DNA of 64,000 nt from Azorinus chamasolen. Taxonomy: Eukaryota; Mollusca; Bivalvia; Cardiida; Solecurtidae. Numbering within the stretch: position 1 is the stretch's first letter; every line of letters starts with the position of its first letter. The notes under the pieces are model-generated. The model worked only from the letters and a program-made list of their open reading frames with translations. It had not been told where the DNA came from and made no database searches. Position numbers and translations under genes: made by a program. Shown in pieces: positions 48,381 to 58,683 of this stretch. The DNA lies in assembly GCA_963576725.1 (NCBI GenBank), contig OY755251.1, positions 35,345,619-35,409,618 of the forward strand. Reading direction: 5' to 3'.

Positions 48381-48809
48381 TATTTAGAAAAGGAGGAGTC
48401 GGGTTTAAATGTTCAGCAGATAACTGGTAAAATGTCGTTTCCTTACACTAATACTGCGAAGCACATGTACACGTATAAACAGAGACGTCATATAAAGCAC
48501 GTGAAGTTACATGTATGTGTCGCAGATGTAACAAACTGTCGATCGTATGGCCCAAGTCGATCATATGGCCCAATAATCAGATTGCGTTATGTTCAGAATG
48601 TGCATTTTCATGTGGTTCGTGTGACTGTTTCACATTTTACATGTATTTACATATGTAATTACATGCACCTGTTTCGTTGAATAATTAAAACTACGTCTTA
48701 CTTCCTCTTTGTAACACATTGTGTTCAAATTTATTTGTCGACTTGGTTTATCTGTGTTGCTGTAAGGGATTTAATCACATACCCTGCACGTGTTTTTTTT
48801 TCATTTTAG
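48381..48809. other. Stretch ending in a strong acceptor-like site
   Basis: No MITE. TTTTTTTTTCATTTTAG (AG at 48808-48809) could open a 3' exon of the split membrane-protein gene; the downstream sequence stops within 13 bases in the frame set by the alternative donor at 46186. Beyond it I see no coding potential. Confidence 0.3.
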
Positions 48810-48930
48810 AACACCAATCTGAAGTCTATGCCAGCGATATAATCTCACCTGCTGCGGAATCTTTTATATGGCAATGTATCCATGATGAGTTCAGACCCCG
48901 ATGTTATGAAACATTTTGCTTGAGTCTGGG

Positions 48931-49004
48931 ATCATTCTCAAGCATCTAATTGGTCAGTTTCTGCGCTTGCTCAGAATCTGGCCAATCAGACACTTGAGAA
49001 TGAT
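48931..49004. repeat. Hairpin ATCATTCTCAAGCATCTAAT
   Basis: Left ATCATTCTCAAGCATCTAAT, TGGTCAG; right CTGGCCAATCAGACACTTGA, GAATGAT. The words GATTGGCCAGA and TGCTTGAGAATCA recur near 22900 and 23125, so this is a dispersed repeat. Confidence 0.6.
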
Positions 49005-49154
49005 CTCAGAGTTAGATGCAGAAGTTTTATAACCTTGTGTACAGTTAAACTTGCGCAGAAGAAACTATTTTGAGCTCAGCTCAGTGTTCAATGACATATA
49101 CATCATGTGACATAACAGAGACGTTCCTCTCATAACACAAACATGGAATGCAAA

Positions 49155-49203
49155 TCGAGGGCTTGGTGCAAAACTATTGTAACTCTTTGCACCAAACCCT
49201 CGA
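49155..49203. repeat. Short perfect hairpin
   Basis: TCGAGGGCTTGGTGCAAA and TTTGCACCAAACCCTCGA around a 13-base loop; one mismatch. Ends beside the TTAA of the next element. Confidence 0.7.
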
Positions 49204-49205
49204 AA

Positions 49206-49424
49206 TTAACTCTTTCACCACCAACGCCGTCAAACTACACCCAGACAAACAGCGCAGAGCCAGACAAGACGCTGCCTTTTCTCATCTAATCGAATATATA
49301 GCTCCAAGTTTTCGGTTATTCCTTTAAAGTTTGCATCTATTTATCTCTGTTCTTCATGTTACCAAAATGTTTGAACAAAATTGGGTTGTAGACAAACAAT
49401 TAAAATTTGGCGTCGAAAAAGTTA
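49206..49424. mobile_element. TTAA-4 MITE, hairpin lost
   Basis: TTAACTCTTTCACCACCAAC to GGCGTCGAAAAAGTTA; GCAGAGCCAGACAAGACGCT without its partner arm. Confidence 0.75.
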
Positions 49425-49594
49425 CATGTAATTACATAAAAGCGGAGTCCAGTCTTGCTACAGCTTCAGTGGTCCGTTGATAATTTGAATGCGGGAGACT
49501 AGTATGGTATTTGTAAACAGTGTAGACCCAAATCAGGATCTGCATATTTTGCCACTCAAAATACTCTCTCTAATTATTACCATTTCACACTGAA

Positions 49595-49812
49595 TAGATT
49601 CTATTGTTAGGCATTTGAATGCAAGGAACGAGTTATTTGCAAACTGTATAGACCCAGATCAGGGGGCTCATAAAGGAGCCTTTTGACTAGGGTATTTCCT
49701 GTTTGCCATTTAAATTCCTCTCGCAAATCTTTTCATTTCATATTGGTTAGATTATTCCAATAAACAACGAGGGACTATTCCATTCTGAAAATTAAGCGTC
49801 GGAAGGGGTTTA
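49595..49812. mobile_element. TTAA-9 type MITE
   Basis: GTATAGACCCAGATCAGGGG, GCTCATAAAGGAGCC, TTTTGACTAGGGTATTTCC core; long arm CATTTCATATTGGTTAGATT, AACGAGGGACTATTCCATTC. A related, worn copy lies at 47690-47898 and another at 49495-49600. Confidence 0.6.
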
Positions 49813-49834
49813 AGCAATGATGGGCCATGCCAGT

Positions 49835-50063
49835 TTAACCCATTCCCTTATATTGACGACTTTTGACGACTCTGTAAAAGTCACTTTGTGAAACCATTGT
49901 GATAAATAGAGCATTTGCTCCTATAGGACAAAATGCTCTATTTATCACAATGGTTTCAATCTACAAAATTCTAAAATTTTCATTTTCTCTAGTTAATGCT
50001 CCTTTTCGGTAGATTTATTCAAAGAGGTTGTATCTAAAAACAGCCTATGAGGTAATGGGTTAA
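49835..50063. mobile_element. TTAA-1 MITE, full length
   Basis: TTAACCCATTCCCTTATATT to CTATGAGGTAATGGGTTAA; centre GAGCATTTGCTCCTATAGGACAAAATG, one base changed. Confidence 0.9.
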
Positions 50064-50179
50064 ATAGGTATCACGAAGTATTAAAACAGTATTTCTATTG
50101 CATGTTCAGCGTATAAATCTGTATATACTCTGTATCAAAGATGTGATAATTGTTATTGTTACCGAATAAAAATACAATA

Positions 50180-50235
50180 AGAATGACCAGACGGCTCCTC
50201 GAAGAGCCGTCTTATCTGGGCCATGACTGTTTGCA
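50180..50235. mobile_element. TTAA-class core fragment
   Basis: GACCAGACGGCTCCTCGAAG, AGCCGTCTTATCTGGGCC; no ends. Confidence 0.55.
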
Positions 50236-50369
50236 TCTATGGGATCACTGGAGTTACCGTGTTACGATGATTTCCTTATGCCCTACGTGTATATTGACTA
50301 GATATGCCAGATGTAGTCCCTTTACACGTGCAAAACTTTGGGATAGCTTGGGATGACTTTTGCAAATGG

Positions 50370-50617
50370 TTAACCCTTCTCTTGCTGTTTACGTCAATAT
50401 ACCTATCTGTAAATAGTGAAGACCCAGATGAGACAGCTGCTGCAGGAGCTGTCTCATCAGGGTCTGCACTATTTACAAGTTGATTGTGCAACCAGTGCAC
50501 TCCCCAGCAGTGATTGCACAGCGAAATACTTGTACACAGTGAAGATATATGTAAATATACAACAGGGCATGGGTAAAGAAGGAGATATGTATTAAAATTC
50601 AGCAAGAGAAGGGTTAA
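50370..50617. mobile_element. TTAA-8 MITE, full length
   Basis: TTAACCCTTCTCTTGCTGTT to CAGCAAGAGAAGGGTTAA. Core GAAGACCCAGATGAGACAGC, TGCTGCAGGAGCTGTCTC, ATCAGGGTCTGCACTATTTA, A:A mismatch. Long arm holds two palindromic words, CAACCAGTGCACTCC and TTGTACACAG. Only copy of this family here. Confidence 0.92.
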
Positions 50618-50667
50618 GATCCGTTTGACAAGCTGCAGAGGAGCAATACTGTTGGATAACTAGTTAC

Positions 50668-50770
50668 TGTTTCTTGTCACTCAGTTATTTTTCTTGACAC
50701 CCAGTCACTGTTTCTTGACACTCAGTGTTTTAATCTATTACTGCATCTAGACACCCGGTTACCGTTTCTT
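50668..50770. repeat. Short degenerate tandem repeat
   Basis: Three to four copies of TTTCTTGACACTCAGT-like sequence. Confidence 0.6.
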
Positions 50771-50777
50771 AAAATAA

Positions 50778-51064
50778 ATTGTGTGTGTGAGTGCGTGCGT
50801 GCGCGTGTGTGTCTGTATGTGTATATGTATGAGTGGCTGTCTGCCTGTGTGTCTAAGTGTCTATGTGTCCCTGTCTGTGTGTGTTTGCCTCTGTGTGTCT
50901 CTGTCTGTCTATCTGCCTGCCTGCCTATGTGTGTTTGTTTTGTGAGAGAATGTGTGTCTATGTCTGCCTCTGGGTCTGTGTTTGTCTGTCTGTGTGAATC
51001 TCTCTCTGTGTATGTCTGTATGTGTGTCTGTCTGTTTATATGTCTGTCTTTCTGTCTGTGTGAT
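50778..51064. repeat. TG/TCTG-rich microsatellite
   Basis: GTGTGTGAGTGCGTGCG grading into TCTGTCTGTGTG; open frames over it (Cys/Val/Leu-rich) are repeat artefacts. Confidence 0.95.
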
Positions 51065-51069
51065 GGACT

Positions 51070-51317
51070 TTAACCCTACAACTCTTTCTATGCTGCATAT
51101 TCATGTTAGACGCATCATGAAAATCTATCAGCTGAATTTGCACAATGGTAAATGTATAATGGAATGTTTTTGGTAGTGGGAAAAGCTTTAGAGTGATGTC
51201 TATTACAGTGTAATAAGCAAACAGAACAGACACTGATTAGAGGCCACTACATGCACCGTCTGGTCTGGGTCTACACTGTTTGCAAAGGCGTGAATAGCAT
51301 TTATATGAAGGAATTTA
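51070..51317. mobile_element. TTAA-3 MITE
   Basis: TTAACCCTACAACTCTTTCT, CATATTCATGTTAGACGCAT, core GACACTGATTAGAGGCCACT..CCGTCTGGTCTGGGTCTACA, end ATATGAAGGAATTTAAA. Confidence 0.75.
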
Positions 51318-51319
51318 AA

Positions 51320-51530
51320 CCTTAAAGGTGCCCTTTGACGACCTCAACAGAGCTCCATATAAGATCGTAAATTTAAACATTTTCAAGCATAGCTCCTTTA
51401 GTTCTCCACTAAACCCGACACTGTGACCACTCTTCAGAATCGTCTCGAAGAGACGATTCTAAAGAGTGCTCACAGTATAGGGTTTGGTGGAGAAATGACG
51501 ATTTTAGTATTTGGGTACGCATCGTTATCT
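51320..51530. mobile_element. HP-E hairpin MITE
   Basis: TTCTCCACTAAACCCGACAC, GTGACCACTCTTCAGAATC, centre TCGTCTCGAAGAGACGA, GGGTTTGGTGGAGAAATGAC. Outer sequence on the left (CCTTTGACGACCTCAACAGA) may belong to it. Confidence 0.75.
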
Positions 51531-51534
51531 CTTG

Positions 51535-51894
51535 CTCTGCCTCAAACACAGGGAGTAGACCTATGTCAGAGGGCTCCCGTAGGGCTGTCTGATCAGGGTC
51601 TGCTCGATTTGTTAATGTATAGCTAAATACCTAATTCTACAGTATCTGCCATAGTCACAGTATTCTCTGTTCATGTTCTAATTGACCAATATATTGACTT
51701 GACTTGAAAACAATCAAACAGATGACTCCTAAATCATTGGATATTGGTCAAGCGAATAATTACTTTACACACTAATCATGGAAAATGTTACTTTGTTCTT
51801 TCGCTAATGCAGTAAAACACATTTTGTGTTCATATGTCTGCAAATACATATTCATGTTATTATTTCTTACATGAATATATATGTTACATGTTAA
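51535..51894. mobile_element. TTAA-3 MITE interrupted by a short hairpin
   Basis: Core GTAGACCTATGTCAGAGGGC, TGTCTGATCAGGGTCTGC and TTCTACAGTATCTGCCATAG on the left; TATTATTTCTTACATGAATA on the right. Between, 51683-51770 pairs ATTGACCAATATATTGACTT with GATATTGGTCAAG. Confidence 0.6.
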
Positions 51895-51912
51895 ATCATT
51901 TAGCACAGGAAA

Positions 51913-52096
51913 TACAGTAAAACCTCTCCATAACGCCACTAAATTACATCAATTATTTTGTGTTAAAGGCAGGTGTCAGCTAAAAGCAAGGTGAAAGTAA
52001 AACTGTTTTACTTTCATCTTCTTTTAAGCCGCACCCTGTCTTAAATACAAACCATTTAACACAATTTAGTGGCCATTATAGAGAGGTTTTACTGTA
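51913..52096. mobile_element. PG-A MITE with trimmed centre
   Basis: TA, CAGTAAAACCTCTCCATAAC to GAGAGGTTTTACTG; the hairpin tip is cut to AAGTAAAACTGTTTTACTT, removing the GCTCCTATAGGAGC centre. Confidence 0.88.
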
Positions 52097-52649
52097 ACAG
52101 GTGAATCGGTGGTGCTTGTTCATGTACAAACAGGTTGTACATTGTATCAAGGACATTAAAAATCTGTTCCGAAATTTAATATAGAAATATAGTTCGGTCT
52201 ACAGACTTAACGTTCAACAGCAAGTACATAATTATATCTATATTATACCCCCATTCCACTGGACGGCGGTTCCACTGCGCTCATGGCGATCATGGCGCTT
52301 CTCCAAAATCTTACAAATCGCCGCAAAAGCGCCGTCATGTGCCTAATTTTTGGACTTGTGCGTTTCCAGTACGCTTATAGTACGCTTCGATAACGATCTC
52401 GCTGCGCTGTTTACGATCCTGTCGAGATGTTGCTGCGCTTCTGCATGACTCTTGAGTTGTAAACTCCAGCCTTTTATGCCTGTGCAAATAGCGTACATCC
52501 AGATTACATGAATATACATCAAGTAGAAGGCAATTCCCTTGCGATGCCTTGAGAAAAATAGCCGAGGAGTCCCGATTGAAGTACGACATCATTCTACGTG
52601 TACAATCATCAGAATAACGACAATCTACCGATCTATAATCGGAGGTATG
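52097..52649. other. Unassigned segment with a minus-strand frame
   Basis: An 85-codon frame (52335-52592, minus; MMSYFNRDSSAIFLK.., RHKRLEFTTQE, SAATSRQDRKQ) lies in GC-richer sequence with repeated CGCTGCGCT and GGCGAT words. I do not recognise it with confidence; a relic of a DNA transposon gene is possible. Not called as a gene. Confidence 0.3.
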
Positions 52650-54142
52650 TACAGTGGAACCTGTCTAAATCAAATCTTACATTGTATGTACAGAAAAAAA
52701 ATGAAATTATAATAGGCATCAAAGGTGCTCGACGCATGCTTGGACTTACCCATGGAACCCCCTCCCCCACCCACCCCCCCCCCCCCAAAAAAAAAAAAAA
52801 AAAAAAAAAAATTGTGATCGAAGTATGTTAAACTAGCCTAAAACTATCTATTTGAATCTTAAACCACTTCGAAAAACAAGAAAAACACGACCCGGAAATT
52901 TTTTCCTATCGGGTCTATATATGTATTGAAAGGTATCTAACTACGACAGATCAGCTGCGGAAAATACAACAGTCATGTTTTTCAAAGTCTTACAGCAAAG
53001 CCAATTCAACACCGATTTTAATCATTTTAGTCTTGATCCGTTCCAAATTCCATATGCTAAGCGGCACAGTTAGTGCTTTCCTTAAATATTGCCCCGTCTT
53101 ATCGCTGCAAGACCGCGAATTTGAAAATACGCTAGAGCGAAACGATGTGACTCCCGCCAGGATGCATATAAGTATATAGGGGGATCTGTATTCATTAAAC
53201 TTTTCAGCAAAAACGCGAATTATGATGAAACACATTCGAAAAACATTCAACTTACGGCAGTTAAAACGGTGCTGGCTATTTGTAGTCTGCTATGAGACGC
53301 CAGTTTTCTTTCTCCTACTTTCGTTTTGAACGGAGGTGGCCAAATCGCTGTGGCCCGGAAGTAGTAGTCAATTTGTATATCGAATAGTTTATGAGCCGGG
53401 TCACAGCAAAATGGTCGCATCCGTTCAAAAGGAAAGTTGGAGAAAGAAAACTGGCGCCTCGTAGCTGACTGGAAATAGTAAGCACCGTTTTAATTGCGGC
53501 GAGTTTAATGTTTTTAGATAGTGTTTAACCATAATTCGCGTTTTTGTTGAAAAGATTAACGAATACAGATCCCCCTATATACATGTACGCCTATGCATCC
53601 TGGCGGGAGTCACATCGTTTCGCTCTAGCGTTTTTTCAAATTCGCGGTCTTGCAGCGACAAGACGGAGCAATATTTAAGGAAAGCACTAATTGTGCCGCT
53701 TAGCATATGGAATTTGGAACGGATCAAGACCAAACTGATTGAAATCGGTGTTGAATTGGCTTTGCTGTAAGACTTTGAAAAACATGACTGTTGTATTTTC
53801 CGCCGCTGATCTGTCGTAGTTAGGTACCTTTCAATACATATATAGACCCGATAGGAATTTTTTTCCGGGTCGTGTTTTTCTCGTTTTTCGGAGTGGTTTA
53901 AGGTTCCAATAGATAGTTTTAGACCAGTTGAACATACTTCGATCACAATTTTTTTTTTTTTTTTTTTTTTTTTGGTGGGGGGGGGGGGGTCCATGGGTGA
54001 GTCCAAGCATGCGTCGAGCACCTTTGATAGGCATATGATTGCTTAATTGCGGTTTAAATTCATTCAGAAAACTCATTTGGATCTTTTCGAATGACTCGTA
54101 CACGGCATTAAGCTGCTAGTTGTCTCAGAGGATTTTCTGTGT
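52650..54142. mobile_element. PG-B MITE split by a foldback element
   Basis: Left part TACAGTGGAACCTGTCTAAA to AATTATAATAGGCAT (52719); right part resumes ATATGATTGCTTAATTGCGG (from 54035) through AAACTCATTTGGATCTTTTC and CGGCATTAAGCTGCTAGTTG. Joining the parts with one ATAGGCAT restores the order of an ordinary PG-B element. Confidence 0.75.
52720..54026. mobile_element. 1.3-kb foldback element, hAT-like ends, 8-bp target duplication
   Basis: Left arm 52720-53358 and right arm 53396-54026 are inverted copies over about 630 bp with a 37-bp spacer. Ends CAAAGGTGCTCGACGCATGC and its complement. ATAGGCAT flanks it on both sides (52712-52719 and 54027-54034). An 8-bp duplication and a CA...TG terminal pattern fit the hAT superfamily. 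Each arm has a C/A (or T/G) homopolymer at its outer part (52777-52810; 53949-53989). Frames in the arms differ between copies and show no conserved protein. Confidence 0.9.
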
Positions 54143-54146
54143 AAAA

Positions 54147-54359
54147 TTCAGTAGAACCCCTCAAATGCGACCACTTAATAAATAAACATTGTTATCTTTA
54201 TAAGCAGGTGGTTGTTTAATGCAGGACATAAGTAATGCAGAAAGCTCCTCTACTAGGAGCTTTCTGCATTACCTTCGTCCTGCATTAAGCTACCACCTAC
54301 CTCTACCGTCCAGAATTATACCTCTTTTAGGTGGTCGCATTAGAGGGAGTTTACTGTAG
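54147..54359. mobile_element. PG-B MITE (GCGACCAC subtype), full length
   Basis: CAGTAGAACCCCTCAAATGC to GCATTAGAGGGAGTTTACTG; centre AAAGCTCCTCTACTAGGAGCTTT with a 3-base longer tip. Confidence 0.88.
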
Positions 54360-54534
54360 TCTAATTATGTCACGTTGTATACAGCATCCATTCGACTGGG
54401 TGAAACGAAGGGAAATAACTACTAACGAGCGTTAATATTTTGAACAGCGAATTTTCTGGATGGAATAGCCCATCAGCGTTTAACTGCATGTATAGAGTCC
54501 GCACAGTATGAGAGGCTCAAGCAGGCTGGATGAT

Positions 54535-54625
54535 TTAAAATGATAAACAGTGCATATCCTGATAAAAGGGGTCATCTAGGAGCACTCTGATCTGGGTCTA
54601 CACTGTTTGCAAATGATATTACATG
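54535..54625. mobile_element. TTAA-7-like core
   Basis: ACAGTGCATATCCTGATAAA, GGGGTCATCTAGGAGCACTC, TGATCTGGGTCTACACTG; no ends. Preceding 54360-54534 unassigned. Confidence 0.5.
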
Positions 54626-54860
54626 CGCACTCTCAAACAAGCTTGATTATGTCCCTTAGAATTCCGACGGTTTTTCATCACAAACCAAACGTATCCAGTT
54701 ACAAGCTCTACTCCTTAGTGAACTCGTCCAAATACATGTTTGCAATTATTCTTATGTTCATCTTGTGGGTATTTCTGCATCTTTGTGACTTTTGCAACAT
54801 ACTGTGCGGATCCCGGTCAGGGGGCTCTCTCCCGGGAGTGGGTGGGGTTTCTTGATTGGA

Positions 54861-55255
54861 TGTACATTGTTTGTCTATGCCCCTGTTATGGGACATTAGG
54901 CCCACACGGAGTAATTATAGTTCGATTTCGAGCGCTGAGCCTTGGCTGCACTTTTCTATTTATAGAAGTTGCAACCATTCTAATTTATGGGTAAGTGGAC
55001 AATGATTGTCACAAGAAGCTCGTTGTAATCGTGCAGTATTTATATATACAGTAAAACCTCTCTATAACAGCCACAAAAATACATCAATTAGTTGGTATTT
55101 TGGGCAGGTGGCTGCTTAAAGCAAGGTGAAAGTAAAACAGAACGCTCCTACAATTTGGTGGTCGTTATAGAGAGGTTGTACATGTACTGTACATTGTTTG
55201 TCTACGACCCTGTTATAAAAAATATGAGACATTAAGCCCACACGGAGAAACTACA
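54861..55255. repeat. Direct duplication flanking a PG-A copy
   Basis: TGTACATTGTTTGTCTATGC, CCCTGTTATGGGACATTAGG, CCCACACGGAG at 54859-54925 recurs diverged at 55187-55245. The PG-A copy and some unique sequence lie between. Confidence 0.7.
55047..55180. mobile_element. PG-A MITE, right arm deleted
   Basis: TA, CAGTAAAACCTCTCTATAAC through AAAACAGAACGCTCCTA, then directly TTTGGTGGTCGTTATAGAGA. The break lies at the hairpin centre, as expected if one arm is lost during replication. Confidence 0.85.
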
Positions 55256-56149
55256 TCCTAGTGTTGTTGAAATTCAATACAGGAGAATCTGCATTAACGG
55301 ACATTAAAAAGAGGCTTAATTGTTGGTCTGAAAGACAGATTATAGTTTAAATGTTCTATAAAACTTTACCCGACCGAGTTATTCGGCGTCCAAATGGTTT
55401 GCACAGGTGTTCATGCATACGGCATTGACAGTGAAATAGGAAACCCGTCTATGCCTACTGCAAACATTGTAGATCCAGATCAGCGGATCACTCTGATCAG
55501 GATCTGTTCTGTTTGCTTCATGTTTTCTATGTAGAATTTCTGATAGAATTTACCATACAAGTGAAAATTAGATCAGTTCAAAATACTCATTTGGGCCGAT
55601 TAGGTATCTGATTTAAACCTTAACCTTACATAGACGTTTACGAATTTGCAAACAGAACAGACCCAGATCTCATACAATTATGAAAATTAAATTAGCTCAA
55701 AATACTCATTTGGACAAGTCAGATTAGGTTTCTAATTTAACCTTTTCCCTTAACCCTATAGCCTGCTGGTCAAATTATGTTTGCATGTGTTTTCTACATT
55801 TTACTACATTTTCAAAATTCAAGTTATACATGTAATCAATTTGTCTACCAAAATGCAGTCAGGGTGTCAAACAGTTTGAATCCTGATGAGACGCCGAGTT
55901 ACTTTTTCAAACAGTGTAGACACATACCAAAGGGCGAGAACTAGGGGGTCATCTAATAAGGGTCCGCACTTTTTAATTCAAAATCCTTCAGCAAGTTTAA
56001 GCTTTTCATACATAGTGGGCTGTATACATGTAGATAAACACTAATTGGTTATTCCACTTTGAAATTTCTGCGCTGAAATAGTCAAGAGGGACACTTTCTG
56101 AAATACGCTCGTAATGCCGTGCTAGTTGTAGTTTAGTTCCACATTATCG
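55256..56149. other. Mosaic of TTAA-class fragments
   Basis: Fragments of cores: GTAGATCCAGATCAGCGGAT..CTCTGATCAGGATCTGTTCT (55470-55515), GTTTGAATCCTGATGAGACG (55874), and a TTAA-9 type run 55905-56095 (AGTGTAGACACATACCAAAG, GGTTATTCCACTTTGAAATT). A direct repeat AAATTAGCTCAAAATACTCA at 55565 and 55690. No gene. Confidence 0.5.
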
Positions 56150-56936
56150 GCAAACATACAAATAAGCGTTGTCAATGGACTCATACAACACACAAATAAG
56201 CGTTGTCTATGGACACCTAAAACAGACAAATAAGCGTTGTCTATGGACTCATAAAACACAAATAAGCGTGGTCTATGGACTCTTAAAACAGACAAATAAG
56301 CGTTGTCTATGGACTCCTAAAACATACAAATAAGCGTTGTCTATGGATTTCTAAAACAGATAAATAATCGTTGTCTATGGACTCATAAAACAGCCAATTA
56401 AGCGTTGTCTAAGGACTCCAAAAACAGACAAATACGCATTGTTTATGGACTCAAAAAACAGACAAATATTTGTTTCTATGGACTCATAAAACAGACAAAT
56501 AAGCGTTGTCTATGGACACATTAACATACAAATAAGAGCTGTCTATGGACTCATAAAACATACAAATAAGCGTTGTCTATGGACTTCTAAAACAGACAAA
56601 TAAGCGTTGTCTATGGACTCCTAAACAGACAATTAGGCGTTGTCTATGGACTCCTAAACAGACAATTAAGCATTGTCTATGGACTCCTAAAACAGACAAA
56701 TAAGCGTTTTCTATGGACTCATAAAACAGAATAATAAGCGTTGTCTATGGATTCATAAAATGGACAAATAAGCGTTGTCTATGGACTCATAAAACAGACA
56801 AATAAGCGTTGTCTATGGACTCATAAAACCTGCAAATAAGCCTTGTCTATGGACTCATAAAACATACAAATAAGCGTTGGCTATGGACTCATAAAACAGA
56901 CAATAAGCGGTGTCTATGGACTCATAAAACAGAAAA
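56150..56936. repeat. 34-bp minisatellite, about 23 copies
   Basis: Unit AAATAAGCGTTGTCTATGGA, CTCATAAAACAGAC. The word TCTATGGACTC is nearly invariant; variation clusters in CTCATAAAA versus CTCCTAAAA. Confidence 0.95.
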
Positions 56937-56937
56937 T

Positions 56938-57175
56938 ATTACTCCATGAATATTCATGATAGAAACAATAACATCATGAATATCAGTCAGATCATTAATG
57001 GTTATAATAGCAAATGGACACGGAATTTTGGTCATGGCATAAACTGTAGAATCATATCTATATCACAAGCAAACAGAGCAGACCCTGATTAGACGGCTCC
57101 TATAGGAGTCGTCTGATCTGGGTCTACTCTTCTTGCTAAGGCGTAGAATGGCGTATTGATAGTGTAAGTGGTTAA
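56938..57175. mobile_element. TTAA-3 MITE
   Basis: TTACTCCATGAATATTCATG to GATAGTGTAAGTGGTTAA; the first bases of its end are replaced by the minisatellite. Core ACCCTGATTAGACGGCTCCT, ATAGGAGTCGTCTGATCTGG. Confidence 0.82.
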
Positions 57176-57690
57176 TAATAGAATATGAACAAAGACAGTT
57201 TTGGTCATAGCAGAAACCGTGGAATTAAACTATTATTTCATAAGCAAACTGGGCAGTCTCTGACCAGACGGCTCCGCCAATAGTCATCTGATCTGCGTTT
57301 ACTCTCTTTGCAAAGAGACAAATTGGCAAACGATGTGGACACACAGATCAGACATCTACTCAGGATAACCTTCGTTACGGGTAGGCTAATTGAACAACAC
57401 AGTAATACCTCAGTCAATTATTTCATTATTTTAATTTTCAAAATCATAGTCACAGTAACAACTAGTTTGGATCATAATGCGTCTCATCTGGATCCAAACT
57501 GTTTACATAGGTAATCGCAGATGATACATTGCCAGCGAACGAGTAAACTATTACAGAAATTGTAGAATCAGCTCTATATCATGCATAAGCAAATAGAGCA
57601 GACCCTAATCATGTGGCTCATACAGGCGCCATCTGAACACTTGTTTGCTCTGTTTGCAAAGGCGTGAATAGGCATTTCTCTGATAAGGTG
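57176..57690. mobile_element. Broken TTAA-3 and TTAA-5 copies
   Basis: 57176-57330: TTGGTCATAGCAGAAACCGT, core TCTCTGACCAGACGGCTCC. 57459-57547: TAGTTTGGATCATAATGCGT, CTCATCTGGATCCAAACTGT, TGCCAGCGAACGAGTAAA. 57548-57690: GAAATTGTAGAATCAGCTCT, core ACCCTAATCATGTGGCTC, AAGGCGTGAATAGGCATTTC. Confidence 0.6.
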
Positions 57691-57746
57691 GGAGATTTGT
57701 GCTATGTCCTCGATGTTGTGGTATCACGGACAAAATAAACACGTGA

Positions 57747-57974
57747 TTAACCCATTTGCTCCCACGATCCCATATATGGGACGTAGGCAAACAGTGTAGA
57801 TTCTGATCAGACGCCGCATAATGCGGCGTCTGATCAGAGTGTACACTGTTTGCTGATAGGAAATTCAATATAAAACAAAACAAAAATAAAAATTTAGAAC
57901 AGGCACCCTTAGGTGAAAAATAGACTAATCCAATATATAAGCATGGAAGAATCCACTGGGAGCCAATGGGTTAA
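57747..57974. mobile_element. TTAA-6 MITE, reference copy
   Basis: TTAACCCATTTGCTCCCACG to CCACTGGGAGCCAATGGGTTAA. Core GTGTAGATTCTGATCAGACG, CCGCATAATGCGG, CGTCTGATCAGAGTGTACAC; here the stem position that is mismatched in most other families is paired. Confidence 0.92.
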
Positions 57975-58029
57975 GACCGATGCTGTTCGACGTTTTACAA
58001 GCTCGTCATATTTACAAAGAACGAAACGC

Positions 58030-58373
58030 TGCAGTAGAACCTGTCCTAAGCGGCCATTCATTTATTGAACATAAGAGACTTAAACAATATGTGTTTGCTT
58101 CATGAAGGGAAAAAGTAATGCAGAAAGCTCCTATAGGAGTTTTCTGAATTGCTTTTGACATGCATGAAGCTACCACCTGCCTTACAGACCCATAAACTAA
58201 GGGAAGGGTCGTAACTAATGTTGCTAGAAATTGCCGCGCAACCATTTTTCTGATATGTTAATTCGTATTTTGGTTTTGTTAAGTATGATGAATGTGTAAA
58301 CAAATATTGGCAATAAAATATGTATAAACTAACTAGACTTCTTTTTTATGGCCGCTTAAGACATATTCTACTG
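58030..58373. mobile_element. PG-B MITE (CTTAAG subtype) with internal insert
   Basis: GCAGTAGAACCTGTCCTAAG, TTTATTGAACATAAGAGACT; centre AAAGCTCCTATAGGAGTTTT; ACCTGCCTTACAGACCCATA. About 140 bases (58195-58340) separate this from the end GGCCGCTTAAGACATATTCT. Confidence 0.75.
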
Positions 58374-58492
58374 TATGTTCGTAACTTGAGCGCTGGTGAC
58401 AGGTTTAAAAACACATACACATTAATTCCGCGTTGATACAAGTAACCGAGTTATACTACAGAAAGATACGACGTCAATATTCAAATTAACTA

Positions 58493-58640
58493 TTAACCCT
58501 TTCAGCGCTGAATTTTCAAATGGACTATTCCAAAATTAAAATGAACCAATCTAACCGTGAATATTCAGGAATTTTTTTAAAAGAAAAGTGTAGGCTCCCC
58601 TAGGGACTAACAATCACTTCCATGAAGTTTTATTATTTTC
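58493..58640. mobile_element. TTAA-7 MITE, left part
   Basis: TTAACCCTTTCAGCGCTGAA, TTTTCAAATGGACTATTCC, GTGAATATTCAGGAAT, CTCCCCTAGGGAC at a lost core. Confidence 0.6.
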
Positions 58641-58683
58641 TAGCAATTATGTGGAATTAAATAGAAAATAACTTCAGATTGCA

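Noticed and set aside
50783..51073. 96-residue Cys/Val-rich frame resembling a toxin-like peptide
   Set aside because: Pure TG/TCTG microsatellite; the cysteines come from TGT codons.
53575..54021. 148-residue minus-strand frame in the foldback element
   Set aside because: The inverted partner arm does not keep the same frame, and part is a poly-Lys run from the A tract.
54740..54994. 84-residue frame ending at a GTAAGT donor-like site (54992)
   Set aside because: A 25-base exon between TTTTCTATTTATAG and GTAAGT is possible but nothing else supports it, and the region is part of a direct duplication.
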